From Pedobacter namyangjuensis (GTDB lineage Bacteria; Bacteroidota; Bacteroidia; Sphingobacteriales; Sphingobacteriaceae), in NCBI RefSeq assembly GCF_003313325.1, contig NZ_QMHQ01000003.1, positions 602,762 through 666,761 on the forward strand: a stretch of DNA of 64,000 nucleotides, given 5' to 3'. Under the pieces are notes generated by a model. It saw only the letters and a list, made by a program, of their open reading frames with translations. It was not told the origin of the DNA and made no database searches. Made by a program: the position numbers and the translations under genes. Of the stretch, positions 8,279 through 17,422 are shown in pieces. Position 1 is the stretch's first letter, and each line of letters begins with the position of its first letter.

Positions 8279-8577
8279 GAAGTTAAAAGAAGTAATAAGA
8301 AAATGGCAAAATCAACCATAAATAAGGTACCCAAAATTCGGCGATAGCTAAATCCTAAATTTTTGTAATAAAAACTTCTACTAGAGAAAAAGAGTTTTTC
8401 GATTCCTAGAGTAGTACAGTAGCCCAATAATTTAAAGAAAACGGCTAAATTGTAAAGATTAATCTTATCAAAGCCTTTAATTACAAATAAATTAATAAAG
8501 TATAGGCTTAAACAAAAACCTAATGCACCCACTAATTTAAAATGGCGGAAATAAAGAAATTTAAGTTTCTGCAACAT
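8254..8577 (-). CDS. Small membrane protein, likely partner of the adjacent ABC ATPase
   Basis: The 107-aa protein has about three hydrophobic helices (LVGALGFCLSLYFINLFVI; LYNLAVFFKLLGYCTTLGI; TLFMVDFAIFLLLLLTSWL) and basic residues at the N-terminus. It is not recognised. Its last 25 bases overlap the ATPase gene, so the two are almost certainly translated together. A near-consensus -7 element, AATATTTG, lies four bases before the ATG. With only three helices it is too short for a typical permease and may be a minimal or accessory subunit. Confidence 0.65.
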   Translation of the reverse strand: MLQKLKFLYFRHFKLVGALGFCLSLYFINLFVIKGFDKINLYNLAVFFKLLGYCTTLGIEKLFFSSRSFYYKNLGFSYRRILGTLFMVDFAIFLLLLLTSWLWMSFI

Positions 8578-8622
8578 ATATCAAATATTGCTGATTAACA
8601 TAGTAGCAAGGTTAACTTTATA

Positions 8623-8659
8623 ATCCAAAAAAAATGCCGGATAAAAATCTTATCCGGCA
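8623..8659 (-). terminator. Terminator of the maltodextrin operon
   Basis: TGCCGGATAA (8635-8644) and TTATCCGGCA (8650-8659) form a perfect 10-bp stem with a 5-base loop. On the minus strand the stem is followed by a run of eight T. It lies immediately after the GH31 gene. Confidence 0.85.
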
Positions 8660-8665
8660 AAAAAT

Positions 8666-11134
8666 TTAAAGGCCTATAATTTTAATATGCATAAAGTTTT
8701 TATTCGATTTGAATTTTAATCGGTTTCGATCATCCAGTCCAAAATCTGTGACCTCTTTATCGTCTACATAAATTTTGCTTACAGCAAATGGCAAACCAAT
8801 AACATTGTAATCGTACAACTCATAGTTTGGCGTATATAAGCCTTCTACTACTTGCTCAATTACAAGATTTTTACCGTCGCCCCTAACACTAAATTTCTTC
8901 TCTAAATAAATATCCTGTTCATAAGCGAAGGTGTCACCATGGTCTTCGTACAAGAAAGAATTTACTTCGTAAGATGCATAATAGATGTTAAGCCACACCT
9001 CTTCAATTGGTTTTTCGCCCACGTATTGCATTACAGGGTATTCTGGAATTACCGAACCCGCTCTCACAAATAAAGGCATATCTTCTAAAGGTGCACTAAT
9101 TTCATATTCGTTACCGCCGTCTAGCAGTTCGTGTGTCCAGAAATTATACCATTGTCCTTTAGGCAGATAAACCGTTCTAGATGTTGCACCTTGCTCTAAT
9201 ACCGGGCAAACTAAAATTTTGTCGCCAAAGGTAAACTCATCTTGGCGGAAATGGTTGCTGATATTCTCTTGCTCCAGCATAGAAAGCGGTCTCAAAATAG
9301 GGAAACCATAACGGTGATGTTCCCAAAAAACCGAATAGATATAAGGCATTAATCTATACCTTAATTCTATGAACTTTCTGTTGATTGAAGTGAAGGGTTC
9401 GCCAAAACTCCAAGGTTCACGCACCGACGTATCGCCGGCAGAGTGGGCTCTCATAAACGGAGAAAAAGTACCCAGCTGTATCCAACGTGTAAATAACTCG
9501 CCATCTGGTTCTCCGCTAAATCCGCCTATATCGGTGCCGCAAAATGGCACACCAGAAATAGACATACGTTGGCATTGGATATTACCTAATTTCAGGTGTT
9601 CCCAAGTTGCTACGTTGTCGCCAGTCCAAACACAAGCATAACGTTGCATACCAGAATAACCCGCCCTTGTAATGGTAAATGGACGTTTATTGCGCATTAG
9701 CTTTTTTAAACCATCGTACGTAGAACGAACCATTTGCATGCCGTAAACATTATGCGCTTTTCGGTGCGAACCGCGGTAACCATCGTAATTATGGCGAACA
9801 TCATTAGGGAAAGTTCCTGCGCCAAAAACTGCTGGCTCATTCATATCGTTCCAAAAACCTGCTACACCTAATTCAACAAGTTCTTTATACAAACCACCAA
9901 ACCATTCTCTTACGGTTGGATTGGTAAAATCTGGGAACTGGCATCTGCCTGGCCAAACGTGACCTTCCATAAAATAATCATCGCTTCGGCGACAGAAGTA
10001 GTTGTTTTCTTTGCCCTCTTTAAAAACCCAATAATTATCGTCAACTTTTATCCCTGGATCTATCATCACAACGGTTTTCATGCCGATGTTTAATAAATCC
10101 TTAATCATTTTTTTAGGATCTGGAAAGTATTTTTTGTTCCATGTAAAGCAACGGTAGCCATCCATATAATCGATGTCTAGATAAATCGCATCGCAAGGAA
10201 TTTGATGATCTCTAAAACCTTGTGCAACCTCTCTTACCCTGCTTTCAGGATAATAGCTCCAACGGCATTGATGATAACCCAAAGCCCATTTTGGCGGCAG
10301 TTTATGTGTTCCTGTTAAGGTTTGGTAACGTTTTACAACGTCCATCATGTGTGGGCCGTGGATATAATAGTATTGCAACTCACCACCATCTGCCCAAAAA
10401 CTAGTTTTAGAATTACTTTCTGCTCCAAAATCAAAATAAGAGCGGAAAGTATTATCGAAAAAGATACCATAACCGGCACCCTCATGTAAACCTATATAAA
10501 ACGGTATGGTTCTGTACAACGGATCCTGATCCCATCCAAATGAATAAGCATCTGTATTCCAGTTTTGAAACTTTCTACCACGTAAATTCAGGTTTCCAGA
10601 TTTATCCCCTAAACCAAAAAAGTTCTCCTCTGGTAAACATTCTTTAGTAGCGAAAACATAATACCCACCAAATTCTACGTTCTCCTCCCAATGCATTGGT
10701 TTTGCATCCTGACTCATCACCATTCCAGTTGTATTGTCGGTAAAAGAGATAGAAAAATCTTCTTTTTTAACCTTACAAGTTACTGTGTTAGTAGAAATTC
10801 CATAATATTCGTCTGCCTCTTCTAACCTAAAAGTGGTAACTTTTTGATCAACAACTGGTACTGCATAAGAAAAATCATCTAAAAAAACACCGTGTGGTGC
10901 TAAACGAACCCTGATAATTTCATCGCTAACCACCCTTACTTCAACCCTAGCGCTTCCATCAGAAAAATAAAATTTATTACCTTCTTTTTTAACGCCCTTA
11001 ACGGCAGTTAAATATTGTTTTACTATGGGCTTAAGGTCGGTAACCGGATTATTTAAATGTTGAACAACTTCCTCTTCAACGGTTTCGGGCACATTATTTA
11101 ATTCTTGTTCGCTAGTATTATTTCCTTCTTCCAT
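8666..11134 (-). CDS. GH31 family alpha-glucosidase
   Basis: The 822-aa enzyme hydrolyses terminal alpha-glucosidic bonds in malto-oligosaccharides or related sugars. It shows an N-terminal galactose-mutarotase-like domain (about residues 50-260), the GH31 barrel (about 270-610) with the nucleophile motif FWNDMNEPAVFG, GTDIGGFSGEP and the MRAHSAGDTSVREPW segment, and C-terminal beta domains. The first 35 residues are acidic and carry no signal peptide, so it is predicted to act in the cytoplasm. It is the last gene of the operon, 9 bp after the MFS transporter gene, and is followed by a strong terminator. A role in cleaving imported maltose or isomaltose-type sugars beside the phosphorolytic route is inferred. 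Confidence 0.92.
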   Translation of the reverse strand: MEEGNNTSEQELNNVPETVEEEVVQHLNNPVTDLKPIVKQYLTAVKGVKKEGNKFYFSDGSARVEVRVVSDEIIRVRLAPHGVFLDDFSYAVPVVDQKVTTFRLEEADEYYGISTNTVTCKVKKEDFSISFTDNTTGMVMSQDAKPMHWEENVEFGGYYVFATKECLPEENFFGLGDKSGNLNLRGRKFQNWNTDAYSFGWDQDPLYRTIPFYIGLHEGAGYGIFFDNTFRSYFDFGAESNSKTSFWADGGELQYYYIHGPHMMDVVKRYQTLTGTHKLPPKWALGYHQCRWSYYPESRVREVAQGFRDHQIPCDAIYLDIDYMDGYRCFTWNKKYFPDPKKMIKDLLNIGMKTVVMIDPGIKVDDNYWVFKEGKENNYFCRRSDDYFMEGHVWPGRCQFPDFTNPTVREWFGGLYKELVELGVAGFWNDMNEPAVFGAGTFPNDVRHNYDGYRGSHRKAHNVYGMQMVRSTYDGLKKLMRNKRPFTITRAGYSGMQRYACVWTGDNVATWEHLKLGNIQCQRMSISGVPFCGTDIGGFSGEPDGELFTRWIQLGTFSPFMRAHSAGDTSVREPWSFGEPFTSINRKFIELRYRLMPYIYSVFWEHHRYGFPILRPLSMLEQENISNHFRQDEFTFGDKILVCPVLEQGATSRTVYLPKGQWYNFWTHELLDGGNEYEISAPLEDMPLFVRAGSVIPEYPVMQYVGEKPIEEVWLNIYYASYEVNSFLYEDHGDTFAYEQDIYLEKKFSVRGDGKNLVIEQVVEGLYTPNYELYDYNVIGLPFAVSKIYVDDKEVTDFGLDDRNRLKFKSNKNFMHIKIIGL

Positions 11135-11143
11135 AATTTAAAT

Positions 11144-12556
11144 TTAACTCAAAACTTCGGTATCCTCAGCCTGATGCGAAATTACTTTTTTATCAGTAAT
11201 TAAGAAATTAGCTAGTCCGCCAATTATTAACGACGCTCCAGCGAGAAGCATAGCATTGATAACTTCTGGACCAAAAATTACGTGGTACAAGTAGTTTAAT
11301 CCACCTGTTGCCGCTATAATTTGAGGAATTACGATAAACATATTAAAAATACCCATATAAATCCCCATTTTTTTTGGATTTATAGCGCTTGATAACATTG
11401 CGTAAGGCATAGAAAGTATGCTACCCCAGGAAATTCCGATGAGTATAAATGAAATTATTAGATATTCTGGATTGCTGATAAAGTACATAGAAATAAAGCC
11501 TGCCCCGCCAGCAAAAAGACTAAACATGTGGATGTATTTCCTATTTATTTTTCGCTTTGCGGCATAAAAAGTTAACAACAAAGCAAAAGCCATAGACGAC
11601 AGACCATAAGTACCCATGTAAGAGCCAACCAAATCCGCAGCATCATTATATGCTTTACTAGCTTCCATAAATAAATTACTACTTGCCACATCTGCCATAT
11701 TATAAGCAGTTTCTACCGGTGCAGGTGCGTTAAAAACATGACTTGTTAAGGCAGGCGTAGCTAAACTCCACATGGCAAAAAAAGCGAACCAGCTAAAAAA
11801 TTGTATTACGCCTAATAGCTTCATCGTTTTTGGCATTTGGCCAATACTGCTAAAAATTTCCTTTAAGCCGTTAAAAAATCCTTTACTCGCTTCATTTTCG
11901 CGTTTAAATTCCTCTAAATCTTCTGGCGGATATTCTGTTGTAGTAAAAATTGTGTACAAAACCGATGCGATAAAAACCACGGCGCCAATTGCAAATGCTA
12001 TTTTTACCGATAACGGAACAATACCCGGCAACGCCTCGTTACTTACCCCCATTTTATTTACTAACCAAGGTAAGTTACTGGCAATCCATGTACCTACGCC
12101 AATAATAAGTGTTTGCATTACAAATCCGTACGAACGTTGTGATTCTGGCAACTTATCGGCTACTAAAGCTCTGAAAGGCTCCATGGTGATATTGATGGAC
12201 GCATCTAAAACCCAAAGACAACCCGCAGCCACCCACAAAACTGGAGAGTGAGGTAAAAAGAAAAGCACAATAGTACTTAAAACTGCTCCGATTAAAAAAA
12301 ACGGTTTTCTTCTTCCCCATTTTGGGCTCCAAGTTCTGTCGCTCATATAACCAATTATTGGTTGCACCAACAATCCTGTTAATGGCGCTGCAATCCACAA
12401 AGCGGGTATGCTATCCTGACTTGCACCAAGCGTTTGGAAAATCCTAGACATAAAACCACCTTGCAAGGCGAAGCCGAACTGTATGCCTAAAAAGCCAAAG
12501 CTCATGTTAAAAATAGACCAAAACGAAAGTTTCGGCCTGTGAGAAGATGTGTTCAT
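11144..12556 (-). CDS. MFS sugar transporter (maltose-type)
   Basis: The 470-aa protein has about 12 membrane helices with the family sequence MSDRTWSPKWGRRKPFF in the loop between helices 2 and 3, typical of the sugar:cation or SLC45-like MFS group. A loop of about 60 residues follows helix 6. It lies between the amylase and GH31 genes in the maltodextrin operon. By analogy with Bacteroidota maltose phosphorylase clusters it is inferred to carry maltose or maltodextrin from periplasm to cytoplasm. Substrate is assigned by context only. Confidence 0.85.
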   Translation of the reverse strand: MNTSSHRPKLSFWSIFNMSFGFLGIQFGFALQGGFMSRIFQTLGASQDSIPALWIAAPLTGLLVQPIIGYMSDRTWSPKWGRRKPFFLIGAVLSTIVLFFLPHSPVLWVAAGCLWVLDASINITMEPFRALVADKLPESQRSYGFVMQTLIIGVGTWIASNLPWLVNKMGVSNEALPGIVPLSVKIAFAIGAVVFIASVLYTIFTTTEYPPEDLEEFKRENEASKGFFNGLKEIFSSIGQMPKTMKLLGVIQFFSWFAFFAMWSLATPALTSHVFNAPAPVETAYNMADVASSNLFMEASKAYNDAADLVGSYMGTYGLSSMAFALLLTFYAAKRKINRKYIHMFSLFAGGAGFISMYFISNPEYLIISFILIGISWGSILSMPYAMLSSAINPKKMGIYMGIFNMFIVIPQIIAATGGLNYLYHVIFGPEVINAMLLAGASLIIGGLANFLITDKKVISHQAEDTEVLS

Positions 12557-12617
12557 ATTTTTATTTGGTTAGGTTTTGTGCTAAGCAAGGCAAATTTTTA
12601 ACCTGCTAGTTGACGGA

Positions 12618-14444
12618 TTAAAATTCTAAAATAACCGCACTGGTAGCGGGTAAAGTAATGTCTAAACCATTGTTTATGTTGGCAGTTTTAAATTTGGTGT
12701 TTGATAATAGATCTGTAAATTCTAAAGCTTTACCTTCAACTTTAAGAGCTTTTAAAACGTCGGCTGGTAAGGCTACTTTAAGCTTGGATTCACTTCTGTT
12801 AAAATTAGATAGTACCAAAACACGTTTGTTAGCGGTATACCTTAAAAACGCGTAAACTCTTTGGTTAAAACCCTGCGACGATTGATTTGCCTGCATCAAT
12901 TCATAGAAATCTCCAGTAGAAATTGCTTCGTTACTAACCGAAAGGTTTAATAATTTACTGTAGAAATTTCTTAAACTTTTTTGGCTTTCATCAAGTTTAC
13001 CTCCATCAAATGTGCCACCATTCATCCATTTCTGGTGTTGTGGCACACCCCAATAGTCGAAAATTGAAGTTCTGCTATCGTCTCCACCAAACCCTTCAGC
13101 ACCACTTGCAGGCTCTCCAACTTCCTGACCACTGTAAACCATTATTGGCCCAGTAGAAAGGGTTGCCGTAATTACCATACCCGGTACAGCATACCAAGCG
13201 TTACCAGCAAAATCTTTAGAAGCTATTCTGGTTTCATCGTGATTTTCTAAAAAACGAAGCATATGCTGAGAAAAACCTTTGCTCTCTTCTCGCCAAACGT
13301 ACGAGATATCCTTTACATCAGCCCCGTCTTCATTTCGTATTAGGCGCTTAATTCCATCATACAAGCCAACTTTGTCATACAAATAGTCGAATTTTCCGTT
13401 CACTAAAAAATTTTTATACTCGTTGCGATCGTAAGCTTCTCCAATAAAAATGATGTTTGGATATTTTTTCTTCAAGTCTGTAATTGCCCAATTCCAAAAC
13501 TCAATTGGAACCATTTCGGCCATATCGCACCTAAAGCCATCTACTCCCTTAGAAGCCCAAAATGCTAAAATATCACGCATTTTCTTCCATACCGGCGGAT
13601 GTGGTACGAAATGTTTTTCGTTGTTATTTTGCACATCAAAACCATAGTTTAACTTAATGGTTTCGAACCAATCGTCTATGCTGGGCGCCGCTTTAAATAC
13701 ATTATTGCCAGTAGCCTTCGCCGGATTTTCATCAAACCTACCGTCTTTTAAGTGATGTAGGAACTCGCTTCCGCCCGGTTGGTACCCGCCTGGAACTTCA
13801 AACTTCTGGTTTGGGATGTAGTAAAAATCGTTATTAACATCAAAGCTTTTACTTTTATCATCGTTAGCCCCAAGATCTATAACATTTCTTGGTTTTACAT
13901 CAGAAAAGTAAGTTCTAGCAACATGATTTGGTATAAAATCCATTAGTACTTTTAAGCCTTCGCCATGCGTTCTCTTAATCAAAGCCTCATACTCGCTCAT
14001 CCTATTGTTTACATCTACGGCCAAATCCGGATTAACATCATAGTAATCTTTAATGGCATATGGAGAACCCGCTCTTCCTTTTACCACATCCGGATCGTCT
14101 ACATTAATACTATATTTACTATAATCGGTCATCGTAGCATGTTCAATTACGCCCGTGTACCAAACATAATTTATACCCATTTTTTTTATTTCCTTTAAAG
14201 CAGTTTCTGTAATATCGTTAAACTTTCCTGAACCATTTTCTTCAATAGAACCATAAAATTTATTAGTGGTATTTTTATTTCCGAAGTGCCTTACCAATGT
14301 CTGGTAAATTGTTAACTTTCTATTTTCAAGCTTTTCTGTAGTAGTTTGATTCTGATCTAGCATTTGTTTTTCATTTTTTTGCGCACAGGCATTTACTGCG
14401 CAGAGCGACATCGAAAATAGCGCAATTTTAACGAGATTCTTCAA
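12618..14444 (-). CDS. GH13 alpha-amylase family lipoprotein
   Basis: The 608-aa protein begins with a lipoprotein signal (lipobox VNAC, Cys about 20) so it is anchored to a membrane in the periplasm or at the surface. The GH13 regions are VLMDFIPNHV, GFRCDMAEMVP (nucleophile Asp), FIGEAYD (acid/base Glu) and FLENHDETRIA. A C-terminal beta domain ends the protein. It lacks the large extra starch-binding domain of SusG. It lies 10 bp downstream of the maltose phosphorylase gene. The expected role is cutting longer alpha-glucans into maltose-sized products for uptake; exact bond specificity is not readable. Confidence 0.9.
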   Translation of the reverse strand: MKNLVKIALFSMSLCAVNACAQKNEKQMLDQNQTTTEKLENRKLTIYQTLVRHFGNKNTTNKFYGSIEENGSGKFNDITETALKEIKKMGINYVWYTGVIEHATMTDYSKYSINVDDPDVVKGRAGSPYAIKDYYDVNPDLAVDVNNRMSEYEALIKRTHGEGLKVLMDFIPNHVARTYFSDVKPRNVIDLGANDDKSKSFDVNNDFYYIPNQKFEVPGGYQPGGSEFLHHLKDGRFDENPAKATGNNVFKAAPSIDDWFETIKLNYGFDVQNNNEKHFVPHPPVWKKMRDILAFWASKGVDGFRCDMAEMVPIEFWNWAITDLKKKYPNIIFIGEAYDRNEYKNFLVNGKFDYLYDKVGLYDGIKRLIRNEDGADVKDISYVWREESKGFSQHMLRFLENHDETRIASKDFAGNAWYAVPGMVITATLSTGPIMVYSGQEVGEPASGAEGFGGDDSRTSIFDYWGVPQHQKWMNGGTFDGGKLDESQKSLRNFYSKLLNLSVSNEAISTGDFYELMQANQSSQGFNQRVYAFLRYTANKRVLVLSNFNRSESKLKVALPADVLKALKVEGKALEFTDLLSNTKFKTANINNGLDITLPATSAVILEF

Positions 14445-14454
14445 TTGAAATATA

Positions 14455-16764
14455 TTAATATTTGACGTTTAAGCTACCACCAGCATCTAATTGTCGCCTG
14501 CTTCCGAATAAACTTAAGGTTACTTCGTGTTCACTTTCGTTGCTTAGCGTTACCTTTTCAGCATCAACATTTACAGTTATAACTGCTTTTCTAAATCCAA
14601 TTTTAAAAGCGTACGACTTCCAATTTTTCGGTAAAACCGGATTCAAGTGCAACTGATTTTCTTTTACCCTCATTCCGCCAAAGCCTTCCACAACACTTAA
14701 CCAAGTTCCAGCCATCGAAGTAATGTGCAAACCATCTTCGGTATCATTGTTGTAATCGTCTAAATCTAGTCGAGAAGTACGTAAATAGAATTCGTAAGCC
14801 CTATCTAAGTCTCCTAACTTAGCTGCAATAATGGCATGTACGCAAGGCGATAGAGAACTTTCATGAACAGTTCGAGGCTCATAAAAATCATAATTTCTTC
14901 GAATAGTTTCTAAATCATAATCCTCTTCAAAAAAGTAAATTCCTTGCAAAACGTCAGCTTGCTTAATAAAACAAGAACGTAGAATCCTATCCCAACTCCA
15001 TTTTTGATTTAGCGGCCTGTCTATAGCAGGCAAATCTTTTACCAATACTTGCTCTTTATCTAAATAGCCATCCTGCTGCAAGAATATCCCAAGCTTTTCG
15101 TCGCTTGCATAATACATATTGTCTATAATATGTTGCCAATTTTTCGTTTCTGTTGCTACATCAAACTTAGTTTTGTTAAGGATTTCATCTAAACGATTCG
15201 CATCGATTTCTTTAACCTCTTCAATTGCCTGGATGGTATATTTTAAACACCAAGTTGCCATTATACTTGTATACCAATTGTTATTGATATTATTTTCATA
15301 CTCATTTGGCCCGGTTACGCCCAACATTACATATTGCTCCTTATCGTTGCTCCAGTTAACGCGTTGTGCCCAAAAACGAGCAATCCCTATTAAAACCTCC
15401 AAACCGTATTCGGCCAAATATTTATTTTCTCCCGTATAACGAATGAAATTAAAGATAGCGAAAGCAATAGCGCCATTTCTATGGATTTCTTCGAAAGTAA
15501 TTTCCCATTCATTATGGCACTCCTCTCCATTCATCGTTACCATTGGATACAATGCCGCTCCATCTTTAAAACCTAGCTTTTCGGCATTTTCTATTGCTTT
15601 TTCTAAATGCTTATAGCGATAAATTAATAGGTTTTCGGCTACCTGTTGCGGTGCGGTTGCCAAATAAAAAGGTAAACAATATGCTTCTGTATCCCAATAA
15701 GTAGAACCTCCATACTTCTCTCCGGTAAAACCTTTCGGACCAATATTTAAACGAGCATCTTCGCCGGTATAGGTTTGGTGTAACTGAAAAATGTTAAACC
15801 TGATGGCTTGTTGAGCTGCTACATCTCCTTCAATCACCACGTCGCCATTTTGCCATTTTGCTGCCCAAGCTGTTGCCTGTTCGGCAAGCATTTTTTCGAA
15901 TCCCTTAGCTACAACATTTTTTAAAACTTGTATTGCATCATTTTCTATATCTTCTTTTTTATGGTTTTCTGAAGATAGATTAACCGCATATTTATAAATA
16001 CTGGTTGCTTGGTTAGCCTTTACATTTACAGAGAACTGTTGCGAAACAAATTTCTCCGCCTCTTGGTATTGTGGAGCTAATTCTAAATCTTTACCTTCTT
16101 GATGAATTGCTGTAAACATGGCCGATGAAACCCAAAAAGCTGTTTTTTTGGTTTCCATTGTTAGTATGGCAAAGTTTTCTACTTCCGTTTTACTAATTTC
16201 CGACCAAAATTTTTCATCGTAATTAGAATCCTGGTTTTTAACATCGCCATCTAAGGCAGATTCAATTTTCAGTTCGCCATCAAAATTATGTGGTGTAACG
16301 GTATATTTTATAGCGCCTGCTTCGTCGTCAACCAAACTGCAAAAACGAATGGCTTCAACACCCAAAACATTTCCATTACTTTGCTCTACTACAAATTTCC
16401 TGGTAAGTGTGCCCAACTTCATATCAAGTACACGAGTAAATTCCAACACTTTGCAAGTGTTTAAATCTAACTGCTCGCCATTAACCGTAATGTTGATGCT
16501 AATCCAATTTGTGGCATTTAAAACTTTCGCAAAATATTCTGGATAACCGTTTTTCCACCAACCCACTCTCGTTTTATCTGGATAGTAAACGCCTGCAACG
16601 TAGTTTCCCTGCAAGGTTTCACCTGTATAAGATTCTTCGAAATTTGCACGTTGCCCCATTCGGCCATTGCCCAAACTAAAAATACTCTCCGAAATTTTAT
16701 TTAAGTGCGGGTCAAATCCTTCTTCAATAATCTGCCACTCGTTATGTTTAATATAATTCTTCAT
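14455..16764 (-). CDS. mapA: Maltose phosphorylase (GH65)
   Basis: This 769-aa cytoplasmic enzyme converts maltose and phosphate to glucose and beta-glucose 1-phosphate. The GH65 layout is seen: an N-terminal beta-sandwich (about 1-270), a linker, the (alpha/alpha)6 barrel (about 330-690) and a C-terminal beta domain. The segment GVTGPNEYENNINNNWYT carries the catalytic Glu and matches the maltose phosphorylase subgroup rather than trehalose or kojibiose enzymes. DRPLNQKWSWDR is also present. It lies 6 bp after pgmB, whose product uses beta-glucose 1-phosphate, which strengthens the call. No signal peptide. Confidence 0.93.
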   Translation of the reverse strand: MKNYIKHNEWQIIEEGFDPHLNKISESIFSLGNGRMGQRANFEESYTGETLQGNYVAGVYYPDKTRVGWWKNGYPEYFAKVLNATNWISINITVNGEQLDLNTCKVLEFTRVLDMKLGTLTRKFVVEQSNGNVLGVEAIRFCSLVDDEAGAIKYTVTPHNFDGELKIESALDGDVKNQDSNYDEKFWSEISKTEVENFAILTMETKKTAFWVSSAMFTAIHQEGKDLELAPQYQEAEKFVSQQFSVNVKANQATSIYKYAVNLSSENHKKEDIENDAIQVLKNVVAKGFEKMLAEQATAWAAKWQNGDVVIEGDVAAQQAIRFNIFQLHQTYTGEDARLNIGPKGFTGEKYGGSTYWDTEAYCLPFYLATAPQQVAENLLIYRYKHLEKAIENAEKLGFKDGAALYPMVTMNGEECHNEWEITFEEIHRNGAIAFAIFNFIRYTGENKYLAEYGLEVLIGIARFWAQRVNWSNDKEQYVMLGVTGPNEYENNINNNWYTSIMATWCLKYTIQAIEEVKEIDANRLDEILNKTKFDVATETKNWQHIIDNMYYASDEKLGIFLQQDGYLDKEQVLVKDLPAIDRPLNQKWSWDRILRSCFIKQADVLQGIYFFEEDYDLETIRRNYDFYEPRTVHESSLSPCVHAIIAAKLGDLDRAYEFYLRTSRLDLDDYNNDTEDGLHITSMAGTWLSVVEGFGGMRVKENQLHLNPVLPKNWKSYAFKIGFRKAVITVNVDAEKVTLSNESEHEVTLSLFGSRRQLDAGGSLNVKY

Positions 16765-16770
16765 TACTAG

Positions 16771-17421
16771 TTATAAACGCTCTAATTTATCGATAGTCAT
16801 TTCGTGCAAACCTGCCACCACTAAATCGGCCCCTTTTAATATCTTTTCATTCCCAATTCCAACAACCTTCATTCCTCCGGCTAACGCTGCCTGAACGCCA
16901 GCAACTGCATCTTCGAAAACTACACATGCTGATGGATCAATTCCTAATTCTTCTGCTCCAACTAAAAAAACAGAAGGATCTGGTTTTGATTTAGTTACTT
17001 TATTTCCATCTACTAAAACGTCAAAATGATCAAACAATCCGATTTGTTTTAAGATAGTTTCCGAGTTTTTACTAGCTGAGCCTAAAGCTGTTTTGTATCC
17101 CTTTTCTCTAACTAATTCTAAAAACTCTTGTGCTCCAGGCAAAATTTCACTTGGTGTCATTTTGGTAATCATCTCTACATACCAAGTGTTTTTTAAGGTA
17201 GCAAGAGCAATAATCTCATCTTCATCCTTTTGTAAATTGCCCCAGTTTAAAATGATTTTAAGCGACTCTATTCGGCTAATGCCCTTAAGTTCCTCGTTCT
17301 GCTCTTCTGTAAAATCAAATCCAAGCTGATTGGCAAGTCTTCGCCATGCTTCATAGTGGTAAACTGCAGTATCTACAATTACCCCGTCAAGATCAAAAAT
17401 ACACGCTTTTATTATAGACAT
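16771..17421 (-). CDS. pgmB: Beta-phosphoglucomutase
   Basis: The 216-aa HAD-superfamily enzyme converts beta-glucose 1-phosphate to glucose 6-phosphate. Motif I is FDLDGVIVDTAVYH with both catalytic aspartates, the helical cap contains the family sequence GISRIESLKIIL, and motif II/III residues are in LGSASKN and KPDPSVFL with VVFEDAVAGVQAA as motif IV. I chose the ATG at 17421, one base after the susA stop, rather than an upstream TTG at 17436 that would overlap susA. It forms a metabolic pair with the adjacent maltose phosphorylase. Confidence 0.93.
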   Translation of the reverse strand: MSIIKACIFDLDGVIVDTAVYHYEAWRRLANQLGFDFTEEQNEELKGISRIESLKIILNWGNLQKDEDEIIALATLKNTWYVEMITKMTPSEILPGAQEFLELVREKGYKTALGSASKNSETILKQIGLFDHFDVLVDGNKVTKSKPDPSVFLVGAEELGIDPSACVVFEDAVAGVQAALAGGMKVVGIGNEKILKGADLVVAGLHEMTIDKLERL

Positions 17422-17422
17422 A

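Noticed and set aside
11772..12251. 159-aa plus-strand open frame opposite the MFS gene
   Set aside because: It is antisense to membrane helices and shows no coding character of its own.
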